From Candidatus Omnitrophota bacterium (GTDB taxonomy: Bacteria; Omnitrophota; Gorgyraeia; Gygaellales; Profunditerraquicolaceae), in the NCBI GenBank assembly GCA_026387405.1, contig JAPLLV010000084.1, forward strand, positions 1 to 47,656: a DNA stretch of 47,656 nucleotides, read 5' to 3'. The notes under the pieces are model-generated. The model made no database searches and was not told where the DNA came from. It worked only from the letters and a program-made list of their open reading frames with translations. Both the position numbers and the translations under genes were made by a program. Of this stretch, positions 38,201-45,889 are shown piece after piece; position 1 is the stretch's first letter, and every line of letters starts with the position of its first letter.

Positions 38201-38534
38201 AATGGCAATGACTCCTGTCGGGCCTATGCCGGTGATGATGGCGCCGATGCCGCTGGTATATATGCCTGCTGTGCCGAAGTTGGCGCCGCCAACATTGCCA
38301 GTTCCAAGCCCGGTTATAAATCCCGTGTTAGCAGCAAAATTACTGTTTAAAGAAGCAATAGTGAGCGCAGAAGTATTGAAACTTTCTCCTCCCGAAACCT
38401 TTAAAAATATAACAATTTATACCAATGTTCCTTCTTTTTTATATTTTAGAGACGCGATAATTACTTCCAATATATCCAGAATAATCACTCCGAATATATT
38501 CAGCAATATCAAAGTGTTCTCGCAGATTCGCTAA
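23214..38534 (+). CDS. Giant TpsA-type exoprotein (5106 residues)
   Basis: A signal peptide (cleavage near IFA-25) leads into a TPS/haemagglutinin N-terminal domain (about 26-270; [25 protein letters not shown]), the signal for TpsB-dependent export. Then come NWD-type modules (W-x-G...NWDxGxxP, three in all), 14 BspA/DUF285 repeats (about 860-1240), long Thr/Ser/Gly-rich beta-helix-like repeats, a DUF2341 domain (about 2270-2375) followed by a LamG/concanavalin-like domain (about 2410-2560), six beta-propeller-like units with [10 protein letters not shown] (about 3060-3350), more beta repeats and a Pro/Met-rich segment (about 4985-5040) before a short hydrophobic tail. There are no frameshifts. 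It is a predicted surface fibre or adhesin, possibly binding sugars through LamG. It is encoded directly after the Cache sensor. Confidence 0.9.
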   Translation: MTKKIGILFLTVIFTLFLDTNNIFALPEGENVEAGSATFDRPDPSTTNNISTLNIHADDKTVINFNTFNIAQNETVNFIQSSATASSLARVTGGQISKIFGILNANGILFLTNPQGIYFGPSAQVNVNTFVASTLDISTNNFLAGNYILEHSAGSPYSQILNQGVITGNNIALIASAVDNQGTVIGRLGNVFFISGDRSTVTFDRKGIIQVELNQETSGRVFDKDGVEVKDAVANSGSVEGAQVVMEAKVAADIFKNAVNQQGIIKATGFSEQNGVIRVTANRNIQISGVARIEEKPATQGIQVSSWNSVTVDAEFDSTGNTTFSAFKDILVNADIKTDSGDLELLADADLDGNGSFKQASGTLIATHNPNNEVDAEGKPVGDITIQSSGESTLANVNAAANFILKQGGAPAVFQQWPDSRIITGDSLIINRGVTLNAADTVYEVGKDWINLGIFNPQFSRVSLVSAKDALVRGSNIFYDFSITEPGKIVKFDSGETQAIIRNLTLRGEYGKLLVLGSIDPPRQWKINPQGVTDIAYTLVSDSVNIRGPPLKAIHSSSSGNLTNWDLDPYWTGQGTCENWSDPDNWDTGTLPTEFDTVTFDGITGLNPNKNSNIDSSFAGAIDNLILDGYTGTLTISRDLTLRNFTCITPGTTVIFKAGTLTTILGNLTIAGGPGNLVRLISTEYGSRWNISVAKQENVHISYAWVEDSVNNAPYLMPMTRSYKGPNCVNWDPAFISTWNTENLGGTGSATKTIVLPITGTYTVDWGDGTINSLATHVYNTAGSKTISITGAITGWSFNNGGDKSKITDISQWGDLRLGNSGGYFWGCSNMAITAVDDLNLSGTTTLASAFKGCSSIITVPSMNSWDTSSVTNMSNMFENATSFSQNIGNWNTSSVTNMASMFSGVYYFNQDISAKIVNEGEPNQYTAWDVSKVTDMSYMFYLATSFNQNIGNWTTSSVTNMASMFYSAMSFNQNIGSWNTSSVTDMSNMFIGATPFNQNIGSWNVSKVTNMSGMFWYAAYFNQNIGSWDVSKVTNMSGMFVGASSFNNGGSGSINNWDVSSVIIMYRMFDGASSFNQNIGNWNTSSVLVMQSMFIGASGFNQDISAKIVNAGLPNQYTAWDVSKVTDMSFMFYGASSFNQNIGNWTTSSVATMDRMFGNASSFNQNIGSWNTSSVVNMYQMFYSTPFNQSIGNWDVSKVGNMSYMFGNASSFNQDISNWDVSTVTYMAGMFDGAALSTINYSDLLVGWSERTLQSGVTFSAGSSTTYYTGTPATARAVLTGTYGWTITDGGWKEPASFNDAGDDNWNAGATWGIPGSVEGTNYPGPYDSATVDSNKVTLSGTQRVMDITVSSGGTLDGSSNILNVYGNWLNTGGTFTDTGSTVIFKARATGKTITTNSVNFNILEFNNAKGGWTIQDALATDSTLTISAGRLIMNGVSPTITGNLSIAANGTLVLVGSETLKTPSSNNGTVEYTGLTAGNTTYDIQNWTYNNLAIDDASTGTANTFRPLAPNNLTVGGNFTLTKGIFTTLDSGPASRNLTVAGNVQLNGGTFSANNSTLTLSGSWATGASATFTCGTSTLVMKGASKSLNSGGDNFYNVQIVDATDGASVTISTNDLSVTGALTIGDGTQTTSLTTDGYELDVAGDITINASGTLDATNGTDGNTTINAGGSWTDAGSFTYINSTVIFDAGATGKTITTNSSYFYILEFNNGSGGWTIQDFLATYNTLTITAGRLIMNAISPTISVNLDIGANGTLVLVGSETVKTPNTNTGTVEYTGLTAGNTTYDIQNWTYTNLVIDDASTGTANTFRPKTTATTVAVAGNFTLTNGIFTTADSTAAAHAVTIGGVMALNGGTFTANSSTITISGVSGTLFTKADAATFTPGSSTVKFNPDAAVTLTSNNAITFYNLYLKPTITAARAYTFGTSALDIDGDFDINATKSTVGSATLTVNLGAATDVASNGSTVAVNGNVDIAAGATLTATTATMTIAGDFANAATGVFTHSSGTVTFTGAGKTLNSGGDSFNTVNIVGSSAAATISLLTNALTCDGTLTVGSTGGTYADSLTTAGNSLSGTTAVKKNALLTIQGGESLPANPTLDAASTVTYTGNGDSSATIYDIQDWSYGHLTINSTDTLLVQDTFRPKTTATTVAVAGNFTLTNGIFTTLDSGAASRNLTVTGNVQIDGGTLTCNASTVDVNGAVTISGGTLTATSGTMTVYGDWTQTDGTFTHSSGTVEFDGAAQTLTFGVDPFYNLKHSGSGTLQLVAAWPYVKSITISKSMVSAEPQTDFPVVIYLTSDAGLAAHAQSDFDDIAFTDASGTKLAHEIEKYTKATGELLVWVKIPTLSDSSDTVIYLHYGNATCSSQQNVTGVWSNSFAGVWHMNDNAATTTVTDSSSNNKYGAAAQNTDQIDTTGQIGGALTFNGSSDSINMGTEAVHRPTTITVSVWVRTTVTPDQYDCVLARVDENGNGYRIWTKDSSNAKFYWEPNNGDDSVSTTSISTTGWQYVVVRTSYSSVSRIYINGSGQGWNSHYTVQDGYSNLLIGNQTGQSSYWTGAIDEVRISSTGRADSWIATEYNNQSDPDGNFTLGNEAAGILAVAHDLTDSASTFDTKAGSNYGVTVNHDLVLSGGTFTSNGSTINVANDVSIGASGSGGTLTATTATMTVGGNFTNDASGVFTHSNGTVTFTGATKTLNSGGDNFYNVIINNSGNGLSLDTNNLTQAAGGTLTMTAGKLSLNSLTWTLGTDLSTSAGTIAVGTGTLTGAAGNYDLAVNSGATLTQGTGTVSVQDLTIGGTYTCSGDSVIGVDGNLEITSAATWTASTSTITMTSTDSNSTLNAAKTIHDLVVNTARIITLNNNLSCTDLTISAGTVDVGSSKTITASGTLTLNGNAIKADGANDIDLRGCATITLGSDVTLDTEAGGNSNAGSIIFSATSNINGAHALSLDTRASGSNYNGGSATLGILGATTPLTGLTVTTTGSGSGTSGNIVLVGNITTADQNITFTGPVVLTSSVTISTGPDAGGDIEFTSTLNANTGTEGLILVAGTGAVKFDGAVGSSVTNIYALFAGGYNITGYPDYTPYSVVYKYLNGVWVDTGLDVTCLLVRALATDSSGNLYAGGNLWILETETRIGAVYKYSQGTWADLAIINNVLIVYALTTDTSGNLYAGGSAADWSGFVYKYSGGSWSNTAAIGLAPVQALAIDTSGNLYAGGDGGVYQYSNGSWSSLNCGISTVYGLTIDSSGNIYAGGSSGKVYKYSGSPRAWSDTVQSGLTGIYALARDSSDNIYAAGDGGACLYSGGSWSNLNCSINPTYGLTIESSDNVYVGGGNAVYKYYTSGTWISTAVSGFYEMPALSMAAVSSCPLASLTITTSGNVTASSTLSAAGAIDINAGAVNLNNTVTTTGGGSVTITNSGILTIASAADMTLDGAFLQDGAGAVSTAGDITTTSDAITFTTATTLTGSVALSNGGGTNTGDIWFKDTVAGTTGGSAETLSLTSGAAAVTTNAIYGSGTSADATGLTTINITNTSGGTGTIGGTVAISGTLTKAGTGTGAVTLGAITFGVGALDITGGRMIMNAISPTITGNLTIASNGTLVLVGSETVKTPSTNNGTVEYTGLAAGNTTYDIQNWTYNNLVIDDVSTGTANTFRPKTTATTVTVAGNFTLTDGIFTTLDSGPASRNLAVTGNVQLNGGTFTANGSTLTVDGNWATGASATFTCGISTLSMTGASKTINSGGDNFYNVKIYDVTNGASVTISTNDLSVTGALTIGDGTQATSLTTDGYELDVDGNIVINASGTLNAANGTDTNTTINAGGSWTNTGFFTNTNSTVIFDAGATGKTITTNSRNFNILEFNNASGGWTIQDALATESTLTITAGRLIMNAKSPTITGNLSIASNGTLVLVGSETVKTPSSNTGTVEYTGLTAGNTTYDIQNWSYNNLVIDDASTGTVNTFRPKTTATTGTVAGNFTLTKGIFTTRDSASSDHDIAISGTTDLNGGTFTANSSTITLNNNFTNNNAFTAGSSTVVFGASATIAGSSTLNNLSCTTAGTTLTFNKDTEQIVGGTLTFTGTSGSPVVIVASVAGTNNPKLTLSAGGLQSITNVNVTNNNATGGLMLIARGTSTLTGTTNWAFTGTFVWTGTTSTNWAIASNWDLGLVPEVGDTADIRDVANDPILNDPRSIGTLTMTSGILTLNGQTLTLGSDLSISAGTIAVGTGTLTGSAGNYDLTVTTGGTLTQGTGTVSFQDFTISGTGVYTCSGNSVISVGGDLIITSSSWTPSTSTITMTGASKTINVSRELNNLSISDATDGASVTISTNDLSVTGALTIGDGTQTTSLTTDGYELDVTGGVTINASGTLNAASGTEGASTITVSGNWTNSGAFTNTGSTVIFTPAASLIISGDTIFNNFTCTASGKTLYFVVNSTQTISGILTLTGTSGNLLTLARSGGFGTNRWYITLNGISSVNYVFVSNSNASGGSTILVQNSYSGGNNTNWQFGKDFFGTVYSDEGTTPIGANITVAIAVNGAAAAKTAETDASGAFSLISIDVDNGDVLIVYISGETQKGCTVSVIAKEDLTGLNIYQNMVIVRNDYSAGTGYTTNANLRTADNGDADIKYSTDASNNLTMDSGQGLFIWSGDTYQPGANVTTPHFDIRGTVTAGPNTFTIGGNFANAGTFTCNTSTVTFNDNSQTSIISGSTAFYNFSSTTAGKTISMTGGTTQTVTNNLTLTGTASNPIVINDTGAGAVPKLTLQSGKIQSISDVNVANNDASGGIQLVDRGTSALSGATTNWVLGSTGTTFTWTGAVSTDWNVSGNWDLGIVPSSTDAVIIPSNIISQQALGNDTTVKNLTINAGDTLTTGGYALTVNGNLEVNGTLSAGSSTMIVHGNITGSGNTITGTNLTLLVDGYIGTRANPISTAITGMLTIHAGSMKDMVSIALRGSGNYSWQERIPGFVFVNNNLEPHVGQQNFRSSLETGESVAYKVLSAPQPLMVPSGIAVPISIMAMTPVGPMPVMMAPMPLVYMPAVPKLAPPTLPVPSPVINPVLAAKLLFKEAIVSAEVLKLSPPETFKNITIYTNVPSFLYFRDAIITSNISRIITPNIFSNIKVFSQIR
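25796..26930 (+). repeat. Fourteen BspA/DUF285 repeats in the exoprotein
   Basis: Units of about 75 bp encode M[24 protein letters not shown]. Units 2 and 9 both carry an extra 26-residue piece ([26 protein letters not shown]), showing that a multi-unit block was duplicated. The repeats are known from surface proteins of Bacteroidetes, mycoplasmas and firmicutes. Confidence 0.85.
28023..28144 (+). repeat. 122-bp near-identical block, copy 1 of 3
   Basis: The same 122 bp recur in the exoprotein gene at 34440-34561 and 36114-36235 with only a few substitutions. It encodes [20 protein letters not shown] and flanking residues. Conservation at silent positions across 8 kb points to recent duplication or gene conversion. 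Confidence 0.85.
34440..34561 (+). repeat. 122-bp near-identical block, copy 2 of 3
   Basis: Second copy of the block at 28023; it lies inside a larger repeated section (about 33925-35130) that twice repeats the 27355-27830 section. Confidence 0.85.
36114..36235 (+). repeat. 122-bp near-identical block, copy 3 of 3
   Basis: Third copy; unlike the other two it is flanked by unrelated, more AT-rich sequence, as if pasted alone into a different repeat context. Confidence 0.8.
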
Positions 38535-38595
38535 GGAGAAAATTCGGGGAATTAGTTCAAACGGTGTTTAAGATAGGATAGGGGATGGCTGCTGT

Positions 38596-39015
38596 TTATT
38601 GTATTTCAAAGGTAAGCGGTTTTGTAAGTTGTTTTTTTCCTGACAAGATCGTCACTTTGTATAAGCCGGAGGGTAAAACTTTTCCTTCCGGCATGGAAAG
38701 CACGACATTAGCAACGCCGTCCTTTTTTGGGATGTTTAAATTATAATCGTAGATAGGCACATCATCAGTGACATAATACCACTTCACTAAAAGCTGGGTA
38801 TTGATTTTTGCGTTTCGCCAGCTTATCCAGGCGGAGACCTTTGAGGTATTTTTAGGGAAGAAATTCGTCACCTTGAGGGGCATCAGTTGTTTATCTACGC
38901 CGGTAACGATTTTTGCGTCCCGTATAATAATATCCGTATGCCCGCTTAGATTATAAAGGAATAGCGCAGAAAGGATAAGCAGGGTAATTAAAAATATTAT
39001 CTTTTTATAGTCCAT
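38596..39015 (-). CDS. Membrane-anchored hypothetical protein (minus strand)
   Basis: The 139-residue protein is the only minus-strand gene I accept. Residues about 5-22 form an uncleaved signal anchor (IIFLITLLILSALFLYNL); the rest is periplasmic and beta-rich with the look of an Ig-like fold (KVSAWISWRNAKINTQLLVKWYYVTDDVPIYDYNLNIPKKDGVANVVLSMP). It ends 61 nt from the exoprotein stop, convergent with it. The family is not recognised. A role in surface assembly is possible from location only. Confidence 0.65.
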   Translation of the reverse strand: MDYKKIIFLITLLILSALFLYNLSGHTDIIIRDAKIVTGVDKQLMPLKVTNFFPKNTSKVSAWISWRNAKINTQLLVKWYYVTDDVPIYDYNLNIPKKDGVANVVLSMPEGKVLPSGLYKVTILSGKKQLTKPLTFEIQ

Positions 39016-39119
39016 TTTTCCACCATATACCCACCTGTAGATTTAACCACAAATAATCATTCTCTTCAACTATATTTTTCTATATTTTGCTTTACAGTTT
39101 TTAGCGATACGCATCAATG

Positions 39120-39173
39120 TCCGGACAAAGAAAGGAGGATAGTTTTATCTCTCATCCTCTCTCTAAGTCCGGA
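39120..39173. promoter_or_regulatory. Long inverted repeat upstream of the desulforedoxin promoter
   Basis: TCCGGAC (39120-39126) and GTCCGGA (39167-39173) enclose a second pair GGAGGAT (39134-39140)/ATCCTC (39154-39159). It lies just upstream of the -35 box at 39180, where an activator or repressor could bind, and between divergent genes. Confidence 0.4.
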
Positions 39174-39179
39174 ATATTC

Positions 39180-39208
39180 TTGATATAGTAAGGTATTGCG
39201 TATATAAT
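39180..39208 (+). promoter_or_regulatory. Promoter of desulforedoxin-rubrerythrin operon
   Basis: TTGATA (39180-39185), 17 bp, TATAAT (39203-39208). The leader to the first ATG at 39282 is about 70 nt. Confidence 0.7.
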
Positions 39209-39281
39209 TGACCATGTAAATAGTGAGAGGTTTTCCCTCGGCTCATACGAGCGGGAGCCAAATTTTATAAGGAGGTCTAGT

Positions 39282-39407
39282 ATGGGAGTTCAAAAAGTAG
39301 GAGAAAAATATAGATGCAATGTTTGTGGTAACGAGGTTACTGTAACTAAAGTAGGCGGCGGAGAGCTTGTTTGTTGCAAAAAGCCGATGGAGAAAATTGA
39401 AGGATAG
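39282..39407 (+). CDS. Desulforedoxin-like iron protein
   Basis: This 41-residue protein starts MGVQKVGEKYRCNVCGNEV and contains CxxC (CNVC, residues 12-15) and adjacent Cys (CC, 31-32), the Fe(Cys)4 arrangement of desulforedoxin and of the N-terminal domain of desulfoferrodoxin. A complete desulfoferrodoxin would have a further superoxide reductase domain, absent here. AAGGAGG lies 8 nt before the ATG. It is 12 nt upstream of rubrerythrin, and both likely work in electron transfer to peroxide reduction in the cytosol. Confidence 0.88.
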   Translation: MGVQKVGEKYRCNVCGNEVTVTKVGGGELVCCKKPMEKIEG

Positions 39408-39419
39408 GAGGTAATTAGG

Positions 39420-39998
39420 ATGAGTAAGTCAGTTAAGGGAACAAGGACAGAGAAGAATCTTTTAGCGTCTTTTGCCGGAGAATCGCAGGCTAGAAATAGG
39501 TATACCTATTTTGCCTCAGCCGCCAGAAAAGAAGGCTATGAACAGATCGCCAATATCTTTACCGAAACAGCAGAAAATGAAAAAGAGCATGCCAAGGTAT
39601 TTTTTAAATATCTTGAGGGAGGGGATGTAGAGATCACTGCATCTTACCCTGCCGGGATAATTAAGGTTACGAAGACTAACCTTGAGGAAGCGGCAGCCGG
39701 AGAGAACCTGGAGTGGACTACCCTTTATGCGGATTTTGCCAAAACGGCTAAAAACGAGGGTTTTCCGGAGGTAGCGCGGTCATTTGAGCAGATATCCAAG
39801 GTGGAAAAATTCCACGAGTCAAGATACAGAAAGTTGATCAATAATATATCAAATGCTGAGGTATTTAAGAAGAAGACAGCGGTAAGATGGCATTGTATTA
39901 ATTGCGGATATGTTATCGAGAGCGCAGAAGCGCCTAAAGAGTGCCCGGCTTGTAAGCATCCGCAAGGCTTCTATGAAGTTTTAGCCGAAAATTTCTAA
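39420..39998 (+). CDS. rbr: Rubrerythrin
   Basis: The 192-residue protein has the ferritin-like four-helix bundle with diiron ligands in [14 protein letters not shown] (Glu21), [16 protein letters not shown] (Glu54, His57 region), [12 protein letters not shown] (Glu92-99 region) and [20 protein letters not shown] (Glu123-130, His131 region), and a C-terminal rubredoxin-like domain CINCG...[12 protein letters not shown]. Rubrerythrin reduces hydrogen peroxide in anaerobes, with electrons passed through its rubredoxin centre. Full length for the family. AGGAGG precedes the start. Between its stop and 40200 I see no gene or strong terminator. Confidence 0.95.
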   Translation: MSKSVKGTRTEKNLLASFAGESQARNRYTYFASAARKEGYEQIANIFTETAENEKEHAKVFFKYLEGGDVEITASYPAGIIKVTKTNLEEAAAGENLEWTTLYADFAKTAKNEGFPEVARSFEQISKVEKFHESRYRKLINNISNAEVFKKKTAVRWHCINCGYVIESAEAPKECPACKHPQGFYEVLAENF

Positions 39999-40217
39999 AT
40001 AAGAACTTATATTTAAACGCAAGAAACTGGATTTGTTTAGCAATATCTTGGTAATTATAGGGTTGCATAAAGCGTCTTAGTAGTGAAATTCATTCACTAA
40101 ATTGCTTGCAATTTTGAAATTGGAGAAGTATTATTAAGGGTAAAGGATGGGCGAAAAGAGGCTTTCCTGGTTTTAAAAGTCAAAAACCAGCTTACTAAAG
40201 AAGGAGGTGTTTTGCAA

Positions 40218-40580
40218 ATGCTAAAAGATAAATTGCAGTCTATGGTTAAGCCCAATATCTTTTGGTCAAGTATTATAATTCTAGTTGCCCTATGCGTTTG
40301 CTTATATGTCCTTGAAGAAAAGGAAAAAACATTAAGGATAAATGCAGAACAACAATTAAGTAGAACCACTGCGGCAAAGAATGTGCTTGAGCTTAATCTG
40401 GCAAAGGCTAATAAAGAGATAGCGGCAAGAGACGAGCAAATAAAGCTTGGTTTAGATAAGCTGGAAGCAGCTATTAAGGAAAAAGAGGCTTTAGAGGGGA
40501 AGGTTAAAGAAATGACGGCTCAACCTCCCACTCCCAATGTTGAGTTGCAAAAAATTGTTGTTAAAACTCCTCCCCAATAA
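40218..40580 (+). CDS. Coiled-coil inner-membrane protein
   Basis: The ATG at 40218 follows AAGGAGG (40201-40207); the TTG at 40212 is too close to it. The 120-residue protein has one transmembrane segment (about 14-34; IFWSSIIILVALCVCLYVL) and a periplasmic or cytosolic coiled coil (about 35-100; long heptads such as AAKNVLELNLAKANKEIAARDEQIKLGLDKLEAAIKEKEALEGKVKEM), then a Pro-rich end. No function can be assigned. Confidence 0.75.
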   Translation: MLKDKLQSMVKPNIFWSSIIILVALCVCLYVLEEKEKTLRINAEQQLSRTTAAKNVLELNLAKANKEIAARDEQIKLGLDKLEAAIKEKEALEGKVKEMTAQPPTPNVELQKIVVKTPPQ

Positions 40581-40637
40581 CAGAACAAACAGTCTTAATA
40601 GTTAGATATCTGAAGCGAGGGCGCTAAGGAGTATTTT

Positions 40638-41219
40638 GTGAAAGGATTTTCCCGCAACGCACTGCTGATCAGCCTGTTTCTCTGCGTTTTTCTCCTGTGC
40701 AGTATCTCTGCCGCAGTACCGCGCTGTTCCGATACCGCCATCGTCGTACTGGGAACGCGGCCGCTCGATGACGTTACGCCGAGCCTGGACATGATCAGGA
40801 GGGTGGAAAAGGGCATTGAGTTACACGTAAAATATCCGAATGCAGTATTGATCTTTACCGGAGGCATGACCGCAGGGCCGGTCTCGGAAGCGCGCATGAT
40901 GGCAGAACTCGCGGCAAAGGAAGGCATCCCCGCGGGGTCGTTGATCTTTGAAGAGCAGTCGCGCTCTACTGAAGAGAACGCGCGATTCACGGCCCAGTTA
41001 GTTCTTAGCTGTTCTATCAAAAGAACGATCCTCGTTACCAGGCCTGGGCACTTGAGGCGCGCTACGCGCACGTTTGGCAAATACCGTGTCTTCGGGAACA
41101 TCCAGCCGGCTGCCAGCCGTATTTCCAAGAACGAGATCATCCGGAATTTACAAGAGTACCTCACTGGTCATCAGAGTACCGTTGTCCAGCAGATATTGGA
41201 AAAAGTAATGAGGGAATAA
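40638..41219 (+). CDS. DUF218 (YdcF/SanA-like) exported protein
   Basis: The 193-residue protein starts at GTG 40638 behind AAGGAG. After a signal peptide or anchor (about 8-26) it shows the DUF218 motifs: TAIVVLGTRPLDD (about 33-45), VLIFTGGMTAGPVSEARMMAELA (about 70-92), IFEEQSRSTEENA (about 103-115) and RTILVTRPGHLRRA (about 129-142). DUF218 proteins (SanA, YdcF, ElyC) act in envelope-related processes, and YdcF binds SAM; the reaction is unknown. A strong terminator follows. Confidence 0.85.
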   Translation: MKGFSRNALLISLFLCVFLLCSISAAVPRCSDTAIVVLGTRPLDDVTPSLDMIRRVEKGIELHVKYPNAVLIFTGGMTAGPVSEARMMAELAAKEGIPAGSLIFEEQSRSTEENARFTAQLVLSCSIKRTILVTRPGHLRRATRTFGKYRVFGNIQPAASRISKNEIIRNLQEYLTGHQSTVVQQILEKVMRE

Positions 41220-41263
41220 TAAATATAAGGGGGAGGAGAGTTCCCCGCATAATGGGAGAGCTT

Positions 41264-41301
41264 AAAGGCTATTGATCGGATACGGTCAATAGCCTTTTCA
41301 T
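41264..41301 (+). terminator. Rho-independent terminator
   Basis: AAAGGCTATTGA (41264-41275) and TCAATAGCCTTT (41286-41297) form a perfect 12-bp stem with a 10-nt loop followed by TCATTTTC. It separates the DUF218 gene from the efflux operon. Confidence 0.85.
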
Positions 41302-41332
41302 TTTCTAGAGAGCGCATTTTGTGAAAAGGGGA

Positions 41333-41386
41333 TTGACAAACCGGTAATTTGTGTTAATCTTATATTGAGTGAGTGCTCACTCAATA
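41333..41386 (+). promoter_or_regulatory. Promoter and TetR operator
   Basis: TTGACA (41333-41338), 16 bp, TAATCT (41355-41360). Directly downstream is a palindrome with 11-bp arms TATTGAGTGAG (41363-41373) and CTCACTCAATA (41376-41386) around a 2-bp centre, at the expected transcription start. TGAGTGAGTGCTCACTCA-like sites are a known operator style of TetR-family repressors, so the gene at 41400 probably represses this operon. Confidence 0.85.
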
Positions 41387-41399
41387 GGAGGACGCAGCA

Positions 41400-41993
41400 A
41401 TGCCGGAAGCAATAATGATCGATATGCGCAAAAGGATCGTAGAGGCTGCGATCGCCGTTGCGGCGCAATCGGGGTTTACCCAGGCGACTACCAGGGAAAT
41501 CGCCAGGGAAGCAGATTGCTCCGAGGGCATTATCTATCATTATTTTATGAGTAAGCACGAGCTCTTTTTGGAGGTCATTAAAGAAAACGCGGAAGACTTT
41601 CTCGGGCAGCTGAAGATGGAGGTCAACGAAGGCAGGACCGCGAAAGATAGGCTGGAAAGGATCATTGATTTTCACTTTCATTATTTTACGGGGAAAATCC
41701 ATATTTTTCAGATCCTTTTCGGCAAATCAGGGGATGCGATGGTCCCTTTTCCCTATGTGCTTAAAACCATAATCCTGCCTTACCAGCGATATATCGAGCA
41801 TATTATTACACAAGGCATTCATTCAGAGGAATTTCATCAGGTCAATGCGAATATTATAGCCTCAAGCCTTCTTGGGATGATGCAATTCAATATCATCAAG
41901 CTGCATTTCGGAGTCAAGGACAGCACGGTAGATGAGATCAAGGATACGGTAAAATACTTGCTTTTTAGGTCGCTCATAAAGGTAAAACCTTAG
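41400..41993 (+). CDS. TetR/AcrR family repressor of the efflux operon
   Basis: The 197-residue protein has an N-terminal HTH (about 10-56; RIVEAAIAVAAQSGFTQATTREIAREADCSEGIIYHYFMSKHELF) typical of TetR, and an all-helical ligand-binding C-terminal region. AGGAGG (41386-41391) precedes the ATG. It is the first gene of the exporter cluster and has its own palindromic operator, so it likely senses an exported compound and controls the exporter. The ligand is unknown. Confidence 0.92.
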   Translation: MPEAIMIDMRKRIVEAAIAVAAQSGFTQATTREIAREADCSEGIIYHYFMSKHELFLEVIKENAEDFLGQLKMEVNEGRTAKDRLERIIDFHFHYFTGKIHIFQILFGKSGDAMVPFPYVLKTIILPYQRYIEHIITQGIHSEEFHQVNANIIASSLLGMMQFNIIKLHFGVKDSTVDEIKDTVKYLLFRSLIKVKP

Positions 41994-42003
41994 GCGCTAA
42001 AAA

Positions 42004-43371
42004 ATGAAAAAAGAGATGAGATCAGTGATGATCCTTATGATGTTTTTCTGGGTTATTTCCCGCTGTTTTGCTTCCGCCGGGGAAACATCGTCTAATTTTA
42101 GTCTATCGCTAAAAGAAGCGATCGAGGTTGCCTTTAAGAATAACAAGGATATCCAGATCCAGGAACAGGAAGTCAACGCGGCTAAGGCAGTTGTATTGGA
42201 GGCGCGGAGCGGGTTTCTGCCGAAAGTAAACGCAACGGCAGGCTATACCCATAATGGCAGCCTCCTGACTATATCTCAGACGCAAAACACGAAAAAAGAC
42301 ATTGGTATTTTTACCGGACACAAAAATGATAACAAGTTGGGGATAGAAGTGGGTCAGAATATATATAGCGGCGGAGCCAATACGGCGAATCTGAGGCAGG
42401 CGCAGATCAGGCTTAAAGTCCAGGAAGAAACGCTGCGAGCGAGAAAGCTCGATGTCGAGTTTGAAACAACAAGGCTTTATTACGGGTTGCTATTGGCTTA
42501 TGAGACCGAACGAATCGCGCAAAGTCTGTTTGATCAGGCTCAGTCTCACTATGCAGACGTGAAAAAGAAATATGAAGAGGGCACGGCCTCGCGTTTTGAT
42601 CTCTTGCGGTCTAAGGTACAGGTCTCAAAGGTTGCCCCCGAGCTCATCAAGGCAAAGAATGCCGTTGATCTTATAGCCGCGGAATTAAAAAAGCTGCTCG
42701 GTTTAAAAATGCAGGATACGGTTATCTTAAGGGATAGCTTTTTGTATCATCCCATAGAGATCGAGGAAAGCGAATTCCTAAAGACAGCATATCTTGATAA
42801 GCCGGAGATGATCTTGCAGGCTTTGGGCGTTGACGTGGACCGGTGGTCTATAGCGATCGCTAAGGCGGGATACAGGCCGCAAGTGAATGCCAGTCTCGGC
42901 TACAATTATAGTTCTAATAATATAGCTAATATGATCAACAGCCGGCATAATACCTGGGATGCGGGATTTTCGGTCAGCATACCTATTTTTGACGGGTTCT
43001 CTTCAAAAGCGAAAGTAGATGAAGCAAAGGCGCGGTATGCGCAGGCAATTTTATCTAAAGAGAATTTAAGCGATCAAATAGCCGTGGATGTCCGGCAGGC
43101 ATGCCTTGATCTAAAACAGGCCGAAGAGCTTATTAATTCCCAAAAGGATAATGTCGTGGAAGCAAAAGAAGCGCTTAGTATCGCCAATGTCAGTTATGAT
43201 AACGGCAAGGCAACTAATCTGGATGTATTGGATGCGCAGGTTTCTTTGGCGCAGGTCGAGAAAAATCTTTCCGAAGCGATTTACGATTATCTTATCGCCC
43301 ATTCAAGCCTGGATAGGACCGTGGGAGTGAGTATTTTTCTGCCGAAGCCGGAAAAGGAGGCAAAGGAATGA
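42004..43371 (+). CDS. TolC-family outer-membrane efflux protein
   Basis: The 455-residue protein has a signal peptide (about 1-24, ending CFASA), then two OEP repeats with the long paired helices and strands of TolC: SLKEAIEVAFKNNKDIQIQEQEV (about 36-58), LGIEVGQNIYSGG, and in the second repeat VSIPIFDGFSSKAKVDEAKARY and LDAQVSLAQVEKNLSEAIYDYL. It forms the trimeric exit duct for the exporter encoded downstream. Its stop overlaps the adaptor start by 4 nt. Confidence 0.93.
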   Translation: MKKEMRSVMILMMFFWVISRCFASAGETSSNFSLSLKEAIEVAFKNNKDIQIQEQEVNAAKAVVLEARSGFLPKVNATAGYTHNGSLLTISQTQNTKKDIGIFTGHKNDNKLGIEVGQNIYSGGANTANLRQAQIRLKVQEETLRARKLDVEFETTRLYYGLLLAYETERIAQSLFDQAQSHYADVKKKYEEGTASRFDLLRSKVQVSKVAPELIKAKNAVDLIAAELKKLLGLKMQDTVILRDSFLYHPIEIEESEFLKTAYLDKPEMILQALGVDVDRWSIAIAKAGYRPQVNASLGYNYSSNNIANMINSRHNTWDAGFSVSIPIFDGFSSKAKVDEAKARYAQAILSKENLSDQIAVDVRQACLDLKQAEELINSQKDNVVEAKEALSIANVSYDNGKATNLDVLDAQVSLAQVEKNLSEAIYDYLIAHSSLDRTVGVSIFLPKPEKEAKE

Positions 43372-44198
43372 AAATAAAAAGTAAGATCGTCATCTTCATT
43401 ATCATTGCAGTTATTGCCGGAATAACAGGCTTTTATATCTGGCAGCAAGGAGAACATTCCAGTAAAGAGATCAAGGTCTCGGGAAATATTGAAGGAGATG
43501 AGGTGAGGTTATCTTTCCGGGTCCAGGGCCAGATATTAGAACTTTTGGCTGATGAGGGAAAGGTGGTAAAAACCGGTGACATTGTCGCTAAGTTGAATAC
43601 GGATGAACTGGCGAAAATAAGGGATAACGCGCAGGCTGCCCTGAAGGCAACGGAATACCAGCATAGTCTCGATAAATTGGATTATGAACGCGCGGAGAAC
43701 TTATTGAAGGCAGGCGCGATCTCCGCGCAAAGCAGGGACACGGCAAAAACTAAATTTGACGCGGACCAGGCCAATGTCGACGCGCTGAAAGCTTCCCTGG
43801 AATTGGCAAATACCAGATTAGGTTTCGCGGAGCTGGTTTCTCCGCTTGATGGTTATGTGATTGTAAAGAGCGCCTTGCAGGGCGAGGTTGTGCAGATAGG
43901 GGTACCCGTGTTTACGGTGATCGACTTGAATAATATCTGGGTGACTGCCTATATAAATGAAACCGATCTGGGCAGGGTCAAACTAGGCCAGGAAGCCTAT
44001 GTGACCGCGGATACTTATCCCGGAAAAAAGTATAAAGGCAGGGTTTCTTTTATTTCCAGTGAAGCGGAATTCACTCCTAAATTCATTCAGACTACGGAAG
44101 AAAGGGTAAAGCTCGTCTATAGGATCAAGGTCAGAGTAGATAACTCTACTTTAGAGCTAAAACCCGGCATGCCTGCCGATGCCTACATCATAAAATAA
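43368..44198 (+). CDS. HlyD-type periplasmic adaptor of ABC exporter
   Basis: The 276-residue protein has an N-terminal anchor (about 7-24), a first lipoyl half (VRLSFRVQGQILELLADEGKVVKTGDIVAKL, about 46-77), an alpha-hairpin (about 80-150), the second lipoyl half (LVSPLDGYVIVKSALQGEVVQIGVPVFTVIDL) and a beta-barrel domain (WVTAYINETDLGRVKLGQEAYV). It matches YbhG-like membrane fusion proteins used with YbhFSR-type exporters. It links the ABC permeases to TolC. The start codon overlaps the tolC-like stop. Confidence 0.92.
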   Translation: MKIKSKIVIFIIIAVIAGITGFYIWQQGEHSSKEIKVSGNIEGDEVRLSFRVQGQILELLADEGKVVKTGDIVAKLNTDELAKIRDNAQAALKATEYQHSLDKLDYERAENLLKAGAISAQSRDTAKTKFDADQANVDALKASLELANTRLGFAELVSPLDGYVIVKSALQGEVVQIGVPVFTVIDLNNIWVTAYINETDLGRVKLGQEAYVTADTYPGKKYKGRVSFISSEAEFTPKFIQTTEERVKLVYRIKVRVDNSTLELKPGMPADAYIIK

Positions 44199-44199
44199 A

Positions 44200-44931
44200 A
44201 TGTTTACTATAAAGACAGTCGGCTTGACCAGAAAATTCAACGGCCTCACAGCCGTAGATAACCTTAACCTTGAGATCGAAGAAGGAGAGATCTTCGGATT
44301 AGTCGGGCCTGATGGGGCAGGAAAGACTACGACCATGCGTCTTTTAAGCGGGATACTGGACCCTACGGAAGGAGAGGCCTGGGTGTTTGGAAGGCATGTG
44401 GTGAAAGAATCAGAAGTCCTCAAAGATAATATCTCTTATATGCCGCAGCGATTCGGGCTGTATGAAGACCTGACGGTCGGCGAGAACATAAATTTCTATG
44501 CGGATATTTATGGCGTGCCGGATAAGGGAAGGGATGAGCGTATCAAGAGGCTGATGGATTTCAGCGGACTTGAGCCGTTCAAGAAAAGGCTGGCGAGAGA
44601 TCTTTCCGGGGGCATGAAACAAAAATTAGGGCTTAGCTGCGCGCTTATCCATACTCCAAAAGTGCTTTTTTTGGATGAACCGACTAATGGAGTAGACGCC
44701 TTGTCAAGAAGGGATTTCTGGAAAATACTGTATCAACTTTTAAAAGAAAAGGTAACCATATTATTTTCTACTTCGTATCTGGATGAAGCAGAGCGTTGCA
44801 CAAGGGTGGGGCTGATGCATAAGGGGAGATTGATGAAATGCGATGTCCCCAGCCGCATCAAGGAAGAACGCAATGCGGCTTCTCTCGAAGAGGCATTTAT
44901 CTCTATCATAAATGAATACGAGCACGAATAA
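44200..44931 (+). CDS. ABC transporter ATPase, first of two
   Basis: The 243-residue nucleotide-binding protein has Walker A GPDGAGKTT (about 36-44; Asp at the usual Asn position), Q-loop MPQRFGLYEDLT, signature LSGGMKQKL (about 138-146), Walker B VLFLDEPTNGVD (about 157-168) and an H-loop position where the expected His is Ser (FSTSYLDEAE). The missing H-loop histidine would weaken hydrolysis at this half-site. YbhF-type exporters have two fused ATPase domains; here they are two genes. It begins 1 nt after the adaptor gene and overlaps the next by 20 nt. Confidence 0.9.
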   Translation: MFTIKTVGLTRKFNGLTAVDNLNLEIEEGEIFGLVGPDGAGKTTTMRLLSGILDPTEGEAWVFGRHVVKESEVLKDNISYMPQRFGLYEDLTVGENINFYADIYGVPDKGRDERIKRLMDFSGLEPFKKRLARDLSGGMKQKLGLSCALIHTPKVLFLDEPTNGVDALSRRDFWKILYQLLKEKVTILFSTSYLDEAERCTRVGLMHKGRLMKCDVPSRIKEERNAASLEEAFISIINEYEHE

Positions 44932-45889
44932 CAATATCGCGGTTAGCGTCCGGGATCTCGAGAAAAAGTTCGGTGATTTTACGGCAGTCAACCGTATCAG
45001 CTTTGAGGTGAAGAAAGGCCAGATCTTCGGATTCTTAGGCCCAAACGGAGCGGGGAAATCAACTACGATAAGGATGCTTTGCGGGATCCTGGTCCCCACG
45101 TCAGGCAAGGGGAATGTGGGAGGTTTTGATATTAATAGCGAACAGGAATCGATAAAGCAGAATATCGGTTATATGTCGCAAAAGTTTTCTTTGTACGAAG
45201 ATCTAACCGTGGAAGAGAACATAGATTTTTACAGCGGTATTTATAAGGTGCCAAAGCAGTATAGAAAGGAACGCGAAGAACGCATAATCAAAATGGCCGG
45301 GATTGAGCAGTTCCGAAGCAGCCTTACCGCAACATTGTCCGGGGGGTGGAAACAGAGGCTGGCTTTAGGGTGCGCAATAATACATGAACCAAAGATAGTT
45401 TTCTTGGATGAGCCTACTTCAGGGGTTGATCCCATTGCCAGAAAGAATTTCTGGAAACTGATAAAGGAAATGGCGGCAGCAGGAGTTACGGTATTTGTCA
45501 CCACGCATTATATGGATGAGGCAGAAAATTGCGATGTCCTGGCTTTGATCTATAGGGGAGTGATCATCGCATCGGGAGCTCCGGTGGATTTAAAGACGCG
45601 GTTCATGAAAGAAGAGGTGTTGAGGATAACAGTGGCTCATCCTGAAGATTGGATCGAGCAGGTATCCGGATTAGGGGCTGTCAAAGAGGCCGCGCTCTTT
45701 GGGTCGGCTTTACATGCTATCGTGACAGATGTCCCCCAGGCCAAAGCGCTTATTGTAAAACTCTTTCAAAAGGAATTGATACAAAGTTATTCTATAGAGA
45801 AAATTCAGCCTACGCTGGAAGATGTTTTTGTTTCGCTGATCGAATCTTATGATGCGGCCGGAGGTGGGGGTGAATCTAAGAAGAGTTAG
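44912..45889 (+). CDS. ABC transporter ATPase, second of two
   Basis: The 325-residue protein has Walker A GPNGAGKST (about 46-54), Q-loop MSQKFSLYEDLT, signature LSGGWKQRL, Walker B IVFLDEPTSGVDP and a normal H-loop (TTHYMDEAE). A C-terminal domain (about 230-315) typical of DrrA/CcmA-like drug or lipid exporters follows. With the first ATPase it makes a pair in which only this one has every catalytic residue. It overlaps the permease gene by 20 nt if that starts at 45870. Confidence 0.92.
   Translation: MNTSTNNNIAVSVRDLEKKFGDFTAVNRISFEVKKGQIFGFLGPNGAGKSTTIRMLCGILVPTSGKGNVGGFDINSEQESIKQNIGYMSQKFSLYEDLTVEENIDFYSGIYKVPKQYRKEREERIIKMAGIEQFRSSLTATLSGGWKQRLALGCAIIHEPKIVFLDEPTSGVDPIARKNFWKLIKEMAAAGVTVFVTTHYMDEAENCDVLALIYRGVIIASGAPVDLKTRFMKEEVLRITVAHPEDWIEQVSGLGAVKEAALFGSALHAIVTDVPQAKALIVKLFQKELIQSYSIEKIQPTLEDVFVSLIESYDAAGGGGESKKS

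Noticed and set aside
40097-40369. Minus-strand frame opposite the coiled-coil protein
   Set aside because: The plus strand has a clear AAGGAGG site, transmembrane segment and heptads; the minus frame has none of these.
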